DNA of 64,000 nucleotides from Pseudomonas putida (GCF_005080685.1 NZ_CP039371.1:5890001-5954000), one strand, 5' to 3'. Counted from the stretch's first letter, positions 30,702 through 41,865 are shown. Numbers and translations are program-made. The notes: generated by a model not told the origin, from the sequence alone.

Positions 30702-31882
30702 CAGCGGCTCTCCCTAGTACGCAGCGGCTGCTGTTGCTGTTGCATGTCCTGCGCTGCACGGCTGGCCGCATCGTTGACCGATGGCGACACGCTGGCCGAT
30801 GGCGCGGACGGGTTGCGGCTGCCTTCGACCATCTTGTCCAGCGGCAGGTAGAGCAGGTTGTTCTGCCCATCCTTGGTCGCCACCATGACCTTGCTCGAAT
30901 TGCTGTAGACCGCTTGCATGGTCTCCAGGTACAGACGCTGACGCGTCACCTCAGGGGCCTTGTGGTATTCGCCGACCAGCTTGGTGAAGCGATCCGCTTC
31001 ACCCTTGGCGCGGGCGATGACTTCGTCGCGATAACCGTTGGCGTCCTCGATGATGCGCTGGGCCTGACCACGGGCCTCGGGCACCACGCCATTGGCGTAG
31101 GACTCGGCCTGGTTGCGGGCACGCTGCTCGTCTTCGCGGGCACGGATCACGTCGTCGAAGGCTTCCTGCACTTCACGCGGGGCTGCCGCGCTCTGTACGT
31201 TGACCTGGGTGACGGTGATACCGGTACGGTAGTTGTCGAGGAAGCGCTGCAGGCGTTCGCGGATGTCCACGGCCATCTGCTCACGACCCTCGGTCAGCAC
31301 CTGGTCCATCGAGGTGGAACCCACCACGTGGCGCAGGGCGCTATCGGTCGCATGCTGCAGGCTCACCTCGGGCTGGTCGACGTTGAGCACGAAGTCCTGC
31401 AGGTTGGTGATCTTGTACTGCACGGTCAGTGGCACCTCGACGATGTTCTCGTCTTCGGTGAGCATCTGCCCCTGCTTGGTATAGGCACGCTCACGCGTGA
31501 CGTTTTCCATGTACTTGCGATCAATTGGCGGGAAGTAGATGTTCAGGCCGGGACCGACCGTCTCATAGTACTTGCCGAAGCGCAGCACCACGGCCTGCTC
31601 CTGCTCGTCGACCACGTACACGGCGCTGTACAGCCAGATCGCGGCCAGCACTGCCAGGCCGATGCCCAGCAGCCCGAGGCCACCGCCCCTGCCGACATTG
31701 CGATCACCGCCACCACGTTTCTTGCCACCGCCGAACATGCCATTGAGGCTGTCCTGCAGTTTGCGGAAGGCCTCGTCCAGATCCGGCGGACCTTTCTTGT
31801 CACCACCACCGCCGCCGCCACCACGGCGACCGCCCCAGGGATCCTGATTGTTCGAGTTGCCACCCGGCTCGTTCCAAGCCAT
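30701..31882 (-). CDS. hflK: Protease modulator HflK
   Basis: This 393-residue partner of HflC starts MAWNEPGGNSNNQDPWGGR with a glycine-rich cytoplasmic N terminus, one membrane helix around residue 75-95 and a band-7 domain. The frame opens 12 codons earlier, but MAWNEPGG is the family start. Downstream it overlaps hflC (TGATG). Confidence 0.96.
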   Translation of the reverse strand: MAWNEPGGNSNNQDPWGGRRGGGGGGGDKKGPPDLDEAFRKLQDSLNGMFGGGKKRGGGDRNVGRGGGLGLLGIGLAVLAAIWLYSAVYVVDEQEQAVVLRFGKYYETVGPGLNIYFPPIDRKYMENVTRERAYTKQGQMLTEDENIVEVPLTVQYKITNLQDFVLNVDQPEVSLQHATDSALRHVVGSTSMDQVLTEGREQMAVDIRERLQRFLDNYRTGITVTQVNVQSAAAPREVQEAFDDVIRAREDEQRARNQAESYANGVVPEARGQAQRIIEDANGYRDEVIARAKGEADRFTKLVGEYHKAPEVTRQRLYLETMQAVYSNSSKVMVATKDGQNNLLYLPLDKMVEGSRNPSAPSASVSPSVNDAASRAAQDMQQQQQPLRTRESR

Positions 31883-31978
31883 AGCGCTCTCCATCTGATA
31901 AAGCAAAGACGCACCCACGGCGCGCCGTCCAATGCTACAGAATGCCTGTCACTGCTGCCCGGCCACCTCGCCGGGCAT

Positions 31979-33280
31979 TTATTGCAAAGTGTGTTGCTGG
32001 ACAAACACTTGCGGCTCCATGCCTTCACGGCTGACCAGGCGATTCAGTTCGACCCTGGGCAGTCGCACGCTCAGCAGGCTGCGCCCTTCTTCGTCATGCT
32101 CTTCACTCTGCACCGCACCCAAAGCGAAGAATTGCGCGCGCAAGCGGGCAAAACGTTGCTCCAGGCACAAAATACCGACAAACAGATCGTCCCCCAGCAA
32201 CTCGGCGACTGCCTGACCCACCAACTCCAGGCCTCGACCATCACGGGCGGAAACCCAGACCCGCTCAGGCTTGCCATCGGCATCGCGTTGAATCTGCGGC
32301 TCGACATCTTCAAGCAGGTCGAGTTTGTTATAGACCTCGAGGATCGGCAAGCCTTCGGCACCGATCTCGCCCAATACCGCCAGCACCTGCTCGATCTGTT
32401 CCATGCGGTCGGGCTCGTGAGCGTCGATCACATGCAGCAACAAGTCGGCATTGCTCGACTCTTCGAGCGTAGCCCTAAATGCCTCGACCAGCTTGTGTGG
32501 CAGGTGGCGAATGAAGCCTACGGTGTCGGCCAGCACGATCGGACCCAGGTCAGCCAGCTCCAGCCGGCGCAAGGTCGGGTCGAGGGTGGCGAACAGCTGG
32601 TCGGCGGCGTAGACCTCGGAGGTGGTCAGGGCGTTGAACAGGGTGGACTTGCCGGCGTTGGTGTAGCCCACCAGCGAAACCGACGGGATCTCGGCGCGAC
32701 GACGGCCACGGCGGGCCTGCTCGCGCTGACTGCGAACCTTCTCCAGGCGTGCCTTGATCTGCCGCAGGCGCACCCGCAGCAAGCGGCGGTCGGTTTCCAA
32801 CTGAGTCTCGCCCGGGCCGCGCAGGCCGATACCACCCTTCTGCCGCTCAAGGTGGGTCCAGCCGCGCACCAGCCGCGTGCTCATGTGCTCGAGCTGGGCC
32901 AGTTCGACCTGCAGCTTGCCTTCATGGGTACGCGCCCGCTGGGCGAAGATATCGAGGATCAGCCCGGTGCGATCCAGCACGCGACATTCGAAGACGCGCT
33001 CGAGGTTGCGTTCCTGGCTGGGCGTGAGGGTGTGATTGAAAATCACCAGATCTACCTGTTCGGCTTTGACCAGGTCGCGTAATTCCTCGACCTTGCCGCT
33101 GCCAATCAGGTATTTGGCCGTAGGCTGGTGTCGCGCTACAGTCACCAGCGAAACGATTTCCGCTCCGGCCGACAGAGCCAACTCCTGAAACTCCTGCGGA
33201 TCTTCGCGCGCCTCAGGGTTCTGACCTTCCAAGTGAACGAGCAACGCCCGCTCACCACCACCGTGGCGCTCAAAGAACAA
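31979..33280 (-). CDS. hflX: Ribosome-associated GTPase HflX
   Basis: This 433-residue GTPase has the HflX N-terminal nucleotide-binding domain, a coiled helical linker (about 150-195), and a G domain with GYTNAGKSTLFNAL (G1), DTVGFIRHLP (G3) and NKLD (G4). It rescues or splits stalled ribosomes under stress in relatives. The ends lie 12 bases from hfq. Confidence 0.96.
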   Translation of the reverse strand: MFFERHGGGERALLVHLEGQNPEAREDPQEFQELALSAGAEIVSLVTVARHQPTAKYLIGSGKVEELRDLVKAEQVDLVIFNHTLTPSQERNLERVFECRVLDRTGLILDIFAQRARTHEGKLQVELAQLEHMSTRLVRGWTHLERQKGGIGLRGPGETQLETDRRLLRVRLRQIKARLEKVRSQREQARRGRRRAEIPSVSLVGYTNAGKSTLFNALTTSEVYAADQLFATLDPTLRRLELADLGPIVLADTVGFIRHLPHKLVEAFRATLEESSNADLLLHVIDAHEPDRMEQIEQVLAVLGEIGAEGLPILEVYNKLDLLEDVEPQIQRDADGKPERVWVSARDGRGLELVGQAVAELLGDDLFVGILCLEQRFARLRAQFFALGAVQSEEHDEEGRSLLSVRLPRVELNRLVSREGMEPQVFVQQHTLQ

Positions 33281-33292
33281 TGCAGGCTCCTA

Positions 33293-33553
33293 TCAGGCGT
33301 TGCCTGGCTCGCTGTCACCGCTGTCGGAATCGGACGGGCTTGGCAGGCGAACCGGACGGGCAGGAACCACGGTCGAAATGGCGTGCTTGTAGACCATCTG
33401 GCTGACGGTGTTCTTCAGCAGCACCACGAACTGGTCGAAGGATTCGATCGAGCCCTGCAGCTTGATGCCGTTGACCAGGTAGATGGAAACCGGGACCTTT
33501 TCTTTTCTCAAGGTATTCAAGTAAGGGTCTTGTAGCGAATGCCCTTTTGACAT
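33293..33553 (-). CDS. hfq: RNA chaperone Hfq
   Basis: This 86-residue hexameric chaperone has Sm1 ([24 protein letters not shown]) and Sm2 ([13 protein letters not shown], with the YKH motif) and a short tail. It pairs small RNAs with mRNAs and, in pseudomonads, works with Crc on A-rich targets. The ATG at 33553 is the family start; the frame opens eight codons earlier. Confidence 0.98.
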   Translation of the reverse strand: MSKGHSLQDPYLNTLRKEKVPVSIYLVNGIKLQGSIESFDQFVVLLKNTVSQMVYKHAISTVVPARPVRLPSPSDSDSGDSEPGNA

Positions 33554-33648
33554 ATGCCGCACTCCTGTAAGGATCAATAGTAGAAAATCAAAGAAAATCG
33601 ATAAATTAGGCCGCCCCTTCGCAAGAATAGACGGCTATCAGCAGGGAC

Positions 33649-34620
33649 TCAGCTCAATATGGAGACGGCTCCCAGGTATTTCAAGGTGCGGGACAGATTG
33701 TCGCAGGCCAGGCTATCGAGCCAGTGCGCGTCGTTCCAACCACGCAACCAGGTGAACTGCCGCTTGGCCAACTGGCGTGTGGCAATGATACCGCGTTCAC
33801 GCATCTCATTCTCAGTCAGCTGGCCATCGAGGTAATCCCAGACCTGCCTGTACCCCACTGCCCGTATAGACGGCAGCCCGGCGTGCAAGTCACTTCTGGC
33901 TCGCAGCGATCGGACCTCGTCGACGAAGCCCTGTTCCAGCATCTGTGAAAATCGTAACGCAATTCGCTGATGCAGAATGTGACGATCTGTAGGAGCAATC
34001 GCCAAACTTGCGACAGTATAGGGCAAATGCCCGTCAGCGCCTGCGTCTGCGCCGCTACTTTCCGCGAATTGACGCTGGCGATGGGCTGTCATGCTCTGCC
34101 CACTCACCCGGTAGACCTCCAGGGCGCGGATCAGCCGCTGAGGGTCGTTGGGGTGGATGCGGGCCGCCGACTCCGGGTCGACCTCGGCCAATTGCCTGTG
34201 CAATTCGGCCAGCCCCAGCGCCAGGGCCTCGGCCTCGAGTTCGGCGCGCACCGCGGGATCGGCAGGCGGCATGTCCGCCAGGCCTTCCACCAGCGCCTTG
34301 TAATACAGCATGGTGCCGCCCACCAGCAGCGGAATCTTGCCGCGCGCGGTGATCTCGGCCATGGCCGTCAGGGCATCCTTGCAGAAGCGCGCGGCCGAGT
34401 AGCTCTCGGCCGGGTCGAGGATGTCGATCAAGCGGTGCGGGTGCGCGGCCAGCAGCGCCTTGGATGGCTTGGCGGTGCCGATGTCCATGTCACGGTAGAC
34501 CAGCGCCGAATCGACACTGATGAGTTCGCACGGCAGGACCTTGGTCAGCTCGATGGCGAGGTCGGTCTTGCCGGCCGCCGTCGGGCCCATGAGGAATATC
34601 GCAGGAGGCTTGCCGCTCAT
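33649..34620 (-). CDS. miaA: tRNA dimethylallyltransferase
   Basis: This 323-residue enzyme adds the dimethylallyl group to A37 of tRNAs reading UNN codons. The P-loop [14 protein letters not shown] is near the N terminus, followed by [20 protein letters not shown] and [12 protein letters not shown]. The frame runs 36 codons upstream into mutL; the ATG at 34620 matches the family. It starts one base past the mutL stop. Confidence 0.97.
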   Translation of the reverse strand: MSGKPPAIFLMGPTAAGKTDLAIELTKVLPCELISVDSALVYRDMDIGTAKPSKALLAAHPHRLIDILDPAESYSAARFCKDALTAMAEITARGKIPLLVGGTMLYYKALVEGLADMPPADPAVRAELEAEALALGLAELHRQLAEVDPESAARIHPNDPQRLIRALEVYRVSGQSMTAHRQRQFAESSGADAGADGHLPYTVASLAIAPTDRHILHQRIALRFSQMLEQGFVDEVRSLRARSDLHAGLPSIRAVGYRQVWDYLDGQLTENEMRERGIIATRQLAKRQFTWLRGWNDAHWLDSLACDNLSRTLKYLGAVSILS

Positions 34621-34621
34621 T

Positions 34622-36526
34622 TCATCGACCGCGCAGGAAAAGTTTGTCCAGGTCATCCAGGCCCATCTGGGTCCAGGTCGGTCGACCGTGGTTGCATTGG
34701 CCGCTGCGTTCGGTGTTTTCCATGTCACGCAGCAGCGCGTTCATCTCGGGGATGGCCAGGCGGCGATTGGCGCGCACCGCACCGTGGCAGGCCATGGTGC
34801 CGAGCAGCTCGTTGAGGTGGGCCTGGATGCGGTCGCTGGTGCCGTATTCCATGAGGTCTGCCAGCACGTCCTGGACCAGGCGGTTGGCCTCGGCCTGCTT
34901 GAGCAGCGCGGGAATCTGGCGGATGGCCAGGGTTTCCGGGCCCAGGCGTTGCAACTCGAAGCCCAGGCGCTGGAACCACTGGGCATGCTCTTCGGCGCAA
35001 TCGGCCTCGCGTTGGCTCAACGCCAAGGACTCGGGCACCAGCAGCGGCTGACCGCTGAGGCCCTCGCTGGCCATGGCCACCTTGAGCCGCTCGTACATGA
35101 TCCGCTCATGGGCCGCGTGCATGTCGACCAGCACCAGGCCGACGGCATTCTCGGCAAGGATGTAAATGCCCTTGAGCTGCGCCAGCGCATAACCCAGGGG
35201 CGGGATGTCGCCCTGGCTTTCCGGCAGCGTCGTCGTGCCAGGCGCCGCGGCGCCGTCGTTCAGGGGCTTGTAGAACTCGCGATAGACAGCCTGGGACTCA
35301 GCGACCGGCAACGGCTGCGAAGGCCGAGGGGTGTACTGGTACTGGTAGCCCGCGCCACTGCCGCCATTGGAAATCGCATGCTGCGGCACCTGCGGCTGTT
35401 CGAGCACCGAAGCGGCCAGGCGCATCTCGCCCTGGGGCCCGAATTCGCCCACCTGCAAGCCGCTCGGCCGGACGATCTCGCTGGCTGCTGCCGGGGCGGC
35501 AAGCTGGTCTTCCGGGCGCACGTCAGCCAGGGCACGGTGCAAGGTGCCGTAAAGGAAGTCATGCACCGAACGCCCTTCGCGAAAGCGCACTTCGTGCTTG
35601 GTCGGGTGCACGTTGACGTCGACCCCGGTGGGATCGAGCTCGAGAAACAGTACGAAGGTCGGGTGCCGCCCGTTGAACAGCACATCCCGGTACGCCTGGC
35701 GCACGGCGTGGGCGACCAGCTTGTCGCGTACCGCCCGGCCATTGACGAAGAAATACTGCAGGTCTGCCTGGCTGCGCGAGAAGGTCGGCAGGCCGACCCA
35801 GCCCCACAGGCGCAGGCCGTTGCGCTCGACGTCGATGGGCAGCGCCTGCTCCATGAAGCCGGCACCGCAAATGGCGCCGACCCGCCGCGCCCGCGCCATG
35901 TCGTCATGGGCCTCGTGCAGGCTGAGGATGCTCTTGCCGTTGTGGCGCAGATGGAAGCCGACATCGAAGCGGGCCAGGGCCAGGCGCCGGATGACTTCCT
36001 GCAGGTGATCGAATTCGGTTTTCTCGGCCTTGAGGAACTTGCGCCGGGCCGGCGTATTGAAGAACAGGTCACGAACCTCGACCGACGTGCCTACCGGGTG
36101 TGCCGCCGGCTGCACGCGCGGGGTCATGTCGCGGCCTTCGGTCTCCACTTGCCAGGCTTCGCTGGCGCTGGCGGTACGCGAGGTCAGGGTCAGGCGCGCC
36201 ACCGAGCTGATCGAAGCCAGTGCCTCGCCACGAAAGCCCAGGCTCAGTACGCCTTCGAGGTCTTCGAGCTCGCGAATCTTGCTGGTGGCGTGACGGGCCA
36301 GGGCCAGCGGCAGGTCGTCGGCGGAGATCCCGCCGCCATCGTCACGCACCCGCAACAGCTTGACGCCACCTTGCTCGACCTCGACATCGATGCGCCGGGC
36401 ACCGGAGTCCAGGCTGTTTTCCAGCAATTCCTTGGCCACCGAAGCCGGGCGCTCGACCACCTCGCCAGCGGCGATCTGGTTGGCCAGCCGCGGCGTCAGC
36501 AGCTGGATGCGCGCGCCGCCACTCAT
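34622..36526 (-). CDS. mutL: DNA mismatch repair protein MutL
   Basis: This 634-residue protein has an N-terminal GHKL ATPase ([27 protein letters not shown]) of about 330 residues, a variable linker rich in Pro, Gly and Gln, and a C-terminal dimerisation domain. It couples MutS recognition to strand incision. The start overlaps the end of the upstream amidase gene (ATGA). Confidence 0.97.
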   Translation of the reverse strand: MSGGARIQLLTPRLANQIAAGEVVERPASVAKELLENSLDSGARRIDVEVEQGGVKLLRVRDDGGGISADDLPLALARHATSKIRELEDLEGVLSLGFRGEALASISSVARLTLTSRTASASEAWQVETEGRDMTPRVQPAAHPVGTSVEVRDLFFNTPARRKFLKAEKTEFDHLQEVIRRLALARFDVGFHLRHNGKSILSLHEAHDDMARARRVGAICGAGFMEQALPIDVERNGLRLWGWVGLPTFSRSQADLQYFFVNGRAVRDKLVAHAVRQAYRDVLFNGRHPTFVLFLELDPTGVDVNVHPTKHEVRFREGRSVHDFLYGTLHRALADVRPEDQLAAPAAASEIVRPSGLQVGEFGPQGEMRLAASVLEQPQVPQHAISNGGSGAGYQYQYTPRPSQPLPVAESQAVYREFYKPLNDGAAAPGTTTLPESQGDIPPLGYALAQLKGIYILAENAVGLVLVDMHAAHERIMYERLKVAMASEGLSGQPLLVPESLALSQREADCAEEHAQWFQRLGFELQRLGPETLAIRQIPALLKQAEANRLVQDVLADLMEYGTSDRIQAHLNELLGTMACHGAVRANRRLAIPEMNALLRDMENTERSGQCNHGRPTWTQMGLDDLDKLFLRGR

Positions 36527-37956
36527 TGCTGCGAGGCCAGGGTGGTAGCAGGAATATCCAGGCGCTGGCCGACCTTGAGTTCGTCGCTCTTGAGGCTGTT
36601 GTTGCTGCGCAGGCTGGCAACGCTGACCTGGTAGCGCACGGCGAGCATCGCCAAGGTCTCGCCAGGACGCACGGTGTGTTCACGCGGGCCCTGGGCGATC
36701 TTGCCGCTGTCGCGCAGCCAGGCGATGTAGGTGCCCGGTGGCGGGTTCTGCTGGAAGTACTGGCGCACGCCGGTGTGGATCGAACGGGCCAGGGCCTGCT
36801 GATGGCTGCGAGTGGCCAGCTTGGCCGCCTCGGCATTGTTGGAGATGAACCCGGTCTCGACCAGGATCGAGGGAATATCCGGCGACTTCAACACCATGAA
36901 GCCTGCTTGCTCGACGCGCTGCTTGTGCAACGAGGTGATGCGCCCCATGTTGCCCAGCACCTTCTGCCCGACGTTCAGGCTCGAGCTCAAGGTCGCCGTC
37001 ATCGACAGGTCGAGGAGCACGCCTGCGAGCATGCGGTCCTTGTCGTCGAGGCTGACGTTGCCGGCACCGCCGATCAAGTCGGAACGGTTTTCCGTGTCGG
37101 CGAGCCAGCGCGCGGTTTCGGAGGTGGCGCCGCGGTCGGACAGGGCGAACACCGAGGCACCGAAGGCGGCGCGCGATGGCGCGGCGTCGGCGTGGATCGA
37201 GATGAACAGGTCGGCGCCCTTCTTGCGGGCGATCTCAGTCCGTTTACGCAGCGGGATGAAATAGTCGCCAGTGCGAGTCAACTCGGCGCGGAAACCTTTC
37301 TCGGTATTGATCTGGCGCTGCAGTTCCTTGGCGATCTGCAGCACGATGTCCTTTTCGTGCTGGCCCCGCGACCCGGACGCCCCCGGGTCTTCGCCACCGT
37401 GGCCGGCGTCGATGGCCACCACGATGTCGCGCTTGCCATTTGGCACCGGCGGCAGCTTGATTGCCGGCTGGGCCGGCGTCACCGGTACCGCCGGCGTGGT
37501 CACGGGGGTCTGCGCAGGGGTTGGCGCCGGCGTCGGGTTGCTGGCGGCGATGGCGTCGGCTTCCTGGTCGTACAGGTCGACCACCAGGCGATTGCCGTAC
37601 TGGGCATTGGGGGCCAGGGTGAAGCTCTTGGGCGTGACCGACTTCTTCAGGTCGACCACCACGCGCAGGTCGGTAGGCGTGCGCTGGGCCGAGCGCACGC
37701 TGCTGATCGGAGTATTGGAAGTGGAAACGTTCAGCGGCCCGCCCAGGGTCGCGCCATTGATGTCGATCACCAGGCGGTCCGGGGCAGTCAGGGTGAAGAC
37801 GCTGTGCTGCACCGGCCCTGACAGGTCGAAGACCAGCCGTGTGTTGTCCGGCGCGCGCCACAGGCGCATGCTCTTGACTTGAGTGACGGCCAGAGCGTCA
37901 ACGGTCACCGCTGTCAGCAGCAGCCCAACTACAGCGACCAGTGCGCGTATGCGCAT
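36523..37956 (-). CDS. N-acetylmuramoyl-L-alanine amidase (AmiB/AmiC type) with LysM domain
   Basis: This 477-residue exported hydrolase cleaves septal peptidoglycan for daughter-cell separation. It has a signal peptide (about 1-24), an AMIN domain (about 25-130), a Pro/Thr-rich linker, an amidase_3 zinc domain with [13 protein letters not shown] and a later FISIHADA motif, and a C-terminal LysM repeat (about 433-475). Its stop overlaps mutL. Which of AmiB or AmiC is the better name cannot be settled here. Confidence 0.93.
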   Translation of the reverse strand: MRIRALVAVVGLLLTAVTVDALAVTQVKSMRLWRAPDNTRLVFDLSGPVQHSVFTLTAPDRLVIDINGATLGGPLNVSTSNTPISSVRSAQRTPTDLRVVVDLKKSVTPKSFTLAPNAQYGNRLVVDLYDQEADAIAASNPTPAPTPAQTPVTTPAVPVTPAQPAIKLPPVPNGKRDIVVAIDAGHGGEDPGASGSRGQHEKDIVLQIAKELQRQINTEKGFRAELTRTGDYFIPLRKRTEIARKKGADLFISIHADAAPSRAAFGASVFALSDRGATSETARWLADTENRSDLIGGAGNVSLDDKDRMLAGVLLDLSMTATLSSSLNVGQKVLGNMGRITSLHKQRVEQAGFMVLKSPDIPSILVETGFISNNAEAAKLATRSHQQALARSIHTGVRQYFQQNPPPGTYIAWLRDSGKIAQGPREHTVRPGETLAMLAVRYQVSVASLRSNNSLKSDELKVGQRLDIPATTLASQQ

Positions 37957-37967
37957 ACCTACCCCAC

Positions 37968-38441
37968 TTACTGATTATGGTATTCGGCCAGTGCCACGCA
38001 CCAGGCCTCGCCGCGAGCCCCCTGCGGCGACAGGATCAGCGAGCGTCCGCTCGCTTTGGGCCTTATGGTAATGGTCAGGTCGGGCTTTGGCAAAATGCCC
38101 GCACCCTTTTGTGGCCACTCGAACAGGCACAGCGGGTCGCCTTCGAAATAGTCACGGATCCCCATGTACTCCAACTCCTCCGGATCGACCAGACGATACA
38201 GGTCGAAGTGGAAGGCGCGAACGTCTCCAATCTCGTAGGGTTCCACCACGGTGAACGTCGGGCTTTTCACTGCCCGCGTATGGCCCAGGCCGCGGATCAG
38301 GCCGCGAGACAGGGTAGTCTTGCCTGCCCCGAGGTCGCCTTCCAGGAAAATCACACCATGACCATTGGTCACCTCGGCCAGGCGCGCACCAAAAGCGACC
38401 ATGGCCGCTTCATCGGCCAGAAACAGTTCTAACCCAGACAC
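37968..38441 (-). CDS. tsaE: tRNA threonylcarbamoyladenosine biosynthesis ATPase TsaE
   Basis: This 157-residue ATPase is needed with TsaB and TsaD for t6A37 formation on tRNAs. Walker A is GDLGAGKTTLSRG and the FHFDLYRL segment is typical. The start overlaps the end of nnrD by 13 bases. The next gene (amidase) begins 11 bases after its stop. Confidence 0.96.
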   Translation of the reverse strand: MSGLELFLADEAAMVAFGARLAEVTNGHGVIFLEGDLGAGKTTLSRGLIRGLGHTRAVKSPTFTVVEPYEIGDVRAFHFDLYRLVDPEELEYMGIRDYFEGDPLCLFEWPQKGAGILPKPDLTITIRPKASGRSLILSPQGARGEAWCVALAEYHNQ

Positions 38442-39283
38442 GCAGAATGCTCCTCCAACAATTCTCGAATGATCGGCGCCAGGTCACTGGCTGCCAGTCC
38501 CCTGCCCTTTACTCCCAACCGCTCGCCCGCGCAGGCATGCAGCCATACCCCAAGGCACGCGGCGCCCCAGGCATCTAGACCCTGGGCCAGCAACGCCGCC
38601 AGCACCCCGGTCAGCACGTCGCCCAGTCCGGCACCGGCCATCGCCGGGTGGCCGCGCTCGCACAGCGCCAGCCGACCGCCGGGGTCGGCGACCAGGGTGC
38701 CCGCGCCCTTGAGCACGCAGACGCTGGCATAACGGCGCGCCAGCTTGAGCGCCGCACCCGGCCGGTCGGCCTGCACCGCCTCGGTGGAAACCCCGAGCAA
38801 GCGCGCCGCCTCCCCCGGATGCGGGGTGAGGACGCTGCCTGGCGGCAATGCCAATGGCGTGAGCAGGTTGAGTGCATCGGCATCCCACACCTGCGGACGC
38901 TCGGCGTTGGCCACCGCCGACAGCAGGCTGCGCCCCCAGGCCGCCTGACCGAGACCCGGACCGACCACCAGCACCGAGGCGCGCTCGAGCACGCCCATCA
39001 ACTGGTTGGCTGAGCTCACCCCCAGGCACATGGTTTCCGGCAGACGGGCCAGGGCCGCACCGACATGTTCGGGGCGCGTGGCCACGCTGACCAGGCCAGC
39101 GCCGCAGCGCAACGCGGCCTCGGCACTGAGTAGCACCGCCCCGCCCGTGCCCAGGTCTCCGCCAACCACCAACACATGGCCGAAATCGCCCTTGTGCGCA
39201 TGCGCCGGGCGCGCTGCCAGGTGTGGAACGCTGAGGCTGCTGAGCAATTGTGGGGTGTGGCCGGGGTGTTTGGTCTGGGGCAT
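38429..39283 (-). CDS. ADP-dependent NAD(P)H-hydrate dehydratase (NnrD-like)
   Basis: This 284-residue carbohydrate-kinase-fold protein repairs hydrated NAD(P)H. It shows the HKGDFGHVLVVGGD start motif, LTPHPGEAARLLG and AMAGAGLGDVLTGV with the catalytic Asp. Only the dehydratase domain is present; the epimerase (NnrE) domain fused to it in E. coli YjeF is absent. I chose the ATG at 39283 (MPQTKHPGH); 27 further codons upstream look non-homologous. Divergent from queG. Confidence 0.92.
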   Translation of the reverse strand: MPQTKHPGHTPQLLSSLSVPHLAARPAHAHKGDFGHVLVVGGDLGTGGAVLLSAEAALRCGAGLVSVATRPEHVGAALARLPETMCLGVSSANQLMGVLERASVLVVGPGLGQAAWGRSLLSAVANAERPQVWDADALNLLTPLALPPGSVLTPHPGEAARLLGVSTEAVQADRPGAALKLARRYASVCVLKGAGTLVADPGGRLALCERGHPAMAGAGLGDVLTGVLAALLAQGLDAWGAACLGVWLHACAGERLGVKGRGLAASDLAPIIRELLEEHSACLG

Positions 39284-39348
39284 AGGGTCAAAGGCTCCAA
39301 TGTCTGGCAGAATTATACGCACCTGAGCCCGTATTGCCTTACCCATCC

Positions 39349-40413
39349 ATGCCTGCCTCCACACCTGACCTCGCCAACCTGGCCCAATCGATCAAGGATT
39401 GGGGCCGAGAACTCGGTTTTGCCCACGTCGGCATCGCCGGGATCGACCTTGGCGAGCACGAACACCACCTGCAACGCTGGCTCGACGCCGGCTACCAGGG
39501 CGAGATGGAATACCTGGGGGCCCACGGCAGCAAGCGTGCGCACCCTGAGCAATTGATCCCCGGCACGCTGCGCGTGGTATCGCTGCGCATGGACTACCTG
39601 CCCGGCGACACCCAGATGGCCCAGCGCCTGGCACAGCCGGAAAAAGCCTACGTCTCGCGCTACGCCCTGGGCCGCGACTACCACAAGCTGGTGCGCAAGC
39701 GCGTGCAGCACCTGGCCGATCGCATCCAGGAGGCCATCGGCCCGTTCGGCTACCGCGCCTTCGTCGACAGCGCCCCGGTGCTGGAAAAGGCCCTGGCCGA
39801 ACAGGCCGGGCTCGGCTGGATCGGCAAGAATACCTTGCTGCTCAATCGCAAGGCTGGCAGCTACTTCTTCCTCGCCGAACTGTTCGTCGACCTGCCGCTA
39901 CCGCTGGACGAGGCCACCACCAGCGAACACTGCGGGCGCTGCCAGGCGTGCCTGGACATCTGCCCGACCCAGGCTTTCGTCGGCCCCTACGTGCTGGACG
40001 CCCGGCGCTGCATCTCGTACCTGACCATCGAACTGAAAGGCGCCATCCCGGTGGAGCTGCGTTCGATGATGGGCAACCGGGTGTTCGGCTGCGACGACTG
40101 CCAGATCGTCTGCCCGTGGAACCGCTTCGCCAATCCCAGCAAGGAGCAGGACTTCCAGCCTCGCCACGGCCTGGAGAATGCCGAACTGGCGGAAATGTTC
40201 CTCTGGGACGAGCGAACCTTCCTGCGCAAGACCGAGGGTGGACCGCTGCGGCGGGCGGGGTATGAGCGCTGGTTGCGCAACCTGGCGGTGGGGCTTGGCA
40301 ATGCGCCCACGACGATACCGGTGGTCGAGGCGCTCAAGGCGCGACGCGAGGACGCTTCGGCGCTGGTGCGCGAGCATGTGGAGTGGGCGCTGGCCAGACA
40401 CGGCATCCCGTAA
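39349..40413 (+). CDS. queG: Epoxyqueuosine reductase QueG
   Basis: This 354-residue cobalamin-dependent enzyme does the last step of queuosine synthesis in tRNA. Two [4Fe-4S] cysteine sets are visible: C195, C198, C201, C205 (CGRCQACLDIC) and C248, C251, C255 (CDDCQIVC), with a further Cys by the family pattern. The ATG at 39349 is preferred over a TTG five codons earlier. Divergent from nnrD, with a half REP-like segment after the stop (about 40428-40453). Confidence 0.95.
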   Translation: MPASTPDLANLAQSIKDWGRELGFAHVGIAGIDLGEHEHHLQRWLDAGYQGEMEYLGAHGSKRAHPEQLIPGTLRVVSLRMDYLPGDTQMAQRLAQPEKAYVSRYALGRDYHKLVRKRVQHLADRIQEAIGPFGYRAFVDSAPVLEKALAEQAGLGWIGKNTLLLNRKAGSYFFLAELFVDLPLPLDEATTSEHCGRCQACLDICPTQAFVGPYVLDARRCISYLTIELKGAIPVELRSMMGNRVFGCDDCQIVCPWNRFANPSKEQDFQPRHGLENAELAEMFLWDERTFLRKTEGGPLRRAGYERWLRNLAVGLGNAPTTIPVVEALKARREDASALVREHVEWALARHGIP

Positions 40414-40476
40414 CCACCCCGCCTTTTGTAGGAGCTGGCTTGCCGGCGATGAGCCAAAACACAGCCTCGGGAGTCA

Positions 40477-41088
40477 TCACTGCTGGTCGTTGTAATGAAA
40501 CTTGGGCATTTCCCAGTGGAAACGAATCGCCAGCAAGCGCAGCAGGAACCCACCGAACAAGGTCAGCAACATGCCTTGCTCCGCTGGCACCTCGAAGTAC
40601 ACGCAGCCCAGGTAGAACCAGGCCGCCGCGAACGACACGCTGGCATACAGCTCGCGGCGGAACACCAGCGGGATATCGTTGCAGAAGATATCGCGCAGGA
40701 TCCCACCGAACACCCCGGTGATCACCCCGCTGAGCGAGGCCACCAACATGCCCTGCCCCATCTCCAGCGCGGTCATGCAGCCAATCAGGGTAAACGCCAC
40801 CAGCCCCAGGGCGTCGAGCACCAGAAACAACGAGCGCAACCGCCGCATCATCGGTGCGATGAAGATCGTCAGCAGCGCGGCGCAACTGGTCAGCACCAAG
40901 TACTCGGGGTGCTTCACCCAGGTCAACGGGTAGTGCCCGAGCAACACGTCGCGCACCGAGCCACCGCCCAGTGCGGTGATGCAGGCGATCAGCACCACGC
41001 CGAACCAGTCCATGCCGCGACGGCCTGCAGACAAGGCGCCGGTCATGGCTTCGGCGGTAATGGCGATGAGGTAGAGCATCAACAACAT
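40477..41088 (-). CDS. TRIC/UPF0126 family membrane protein (YicG/YadS-like)
   Basis: This 203-residue protein has about seven membrane helices in two similar halves, with the conserved GGGSVRDVLLG and GGILRDIFCNDIP motifs. Prokaryotic TRIC relatives are trimeric cation channels; some members are linked to glycine uptake. I chose the ATG at 41088 (MLLMLYLIAITAEAMTG). Confidence 0.88.
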   Translation of the reverse strand: MLLMLYLIAITAEAMTGALSAGRRGMDWFGVVLIACITALGGGSVRDVLLGHYPLTWVKHPEYLVLTSCAALLTIFIAPMMRRLRSLFLVLDALGLVAFTLIGCMTALEMGQGMLVASLSGVITGVFGGILRDIFCNDIPLVFRRELYASVSFAAAWFYLGCVYFEVPAEQGMLLTLFGGFLLRLLAIRFHWEMPKFHYNDQQ

Positions 41089-41178
41089 GGCGCGGGTCCG
41101 TGCGGGAAAGGCGCGCAGTCTAACCAGTTGCCTCTGGCACCAAAAGAGGGCGCGCGCAGGAAGATCGCCCCCCATGGA

Positions 41179-41721
41179 TCACACCTTGATGAAGTGCTCG
41201 CGGTAGTGACGCAATTCGGCGATCGATTCGCGGATGTCATCGAGCGCCAGGTGGGTGCTGCCCTTCTTGAAACTGTCGCGTACGTCCGGCGCCCAGCGCG
41301 CCGCCAGCTCCTTGAGGGTGGACACGTCGAGGTTGCGGTAGTGGAAGTAGTTTTCCAGGCTGCGCATGTGCCGGTAGAGGAAGCGGCGATCCTGGCAGAT
41401 GCTGTTGCCGCAGATCGGCGACTTGCCCTTGGGCACCCATTGCTCCAGGAAGGCCAGGGTCTGCGCCTCGGCCTCGGCCATGTCGATGCGGCTGTCGCGC
41501 ACGCGCTGGGTCAGGCCCGAGGCGCCGTGGGTGCGGGTGTTCCATTCGTCCATGCGCGCCAGCACCTCGTCACTGTGGTGGATGGCGATCACCGGGCCTT
41601 CGGCCAGGGTGTTCAGCTCGCTGTCGGTGACGATGGTCGCCATCTCGATGATGACGTCGCTGTCCGGGTCGAGCCCGGTCATTTCCAGATCGATCCAGAT
41701 CAGGTTCTGTGGGTTGTGCAT
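41179..41721 (-). CDS. orn: Oligoribonuclease
   Basis: This 180-residue DEDDh exonuclease finishes RNA decay and degrades pGpG in cyclic-di-GMP turnover. The motif [13 protein letters not shown] gives the first catalytic Asp and Glu; HxxxD is in the C-terminal part ([11 protein letters not shown]). The frame extends 18 codons upstream; the ATG at 41721 is the family start. Divergent from rsgA, as in other gammaproteobacteria. Confidence 0.97.
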   Translation of the reverse strand: MHNPQNLIWIDLEMTGLDPDSDVIIEMATIVTDSELNTLAEGPVIAIHHSDEVLARMDEWNTRTHGASGLTQRVRDSRIDMAEAEAQTLAFLEQWVPKGKSPICGNSICQDRRFLYRHMRSLENYFHYRNLDVSTLKELAARWAPDVRDSFKKGSTHLALDDIRESIAELRHYREHFIKV

Positions 41722-41865
41722 GAAAGACTCCTCGTATAGGCCGTTATAGTAGCCTAGCCAGGCGGCGTGGTGCATTCGCGCCGCGACAGCTAAGCCCGCT
41801 GGTCGAGCGCCCGGCGTGCTAAACTGCCAGCCGTTTTCTTACCGCCCCGCCAACACGGAACCTTC

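Noticed and set aside
30734-33082. Open frame of 782 codons antisense to hflK and hflX
   Set aside because: No ribosome site or domain, spans two recognised genes and the gap between them; a composition artefact.
34520-36634. Open frame of 704 codons antisense to mutL and its flanks
   Set aside because: Covers parts of three recognised genes and shows no protein family features.
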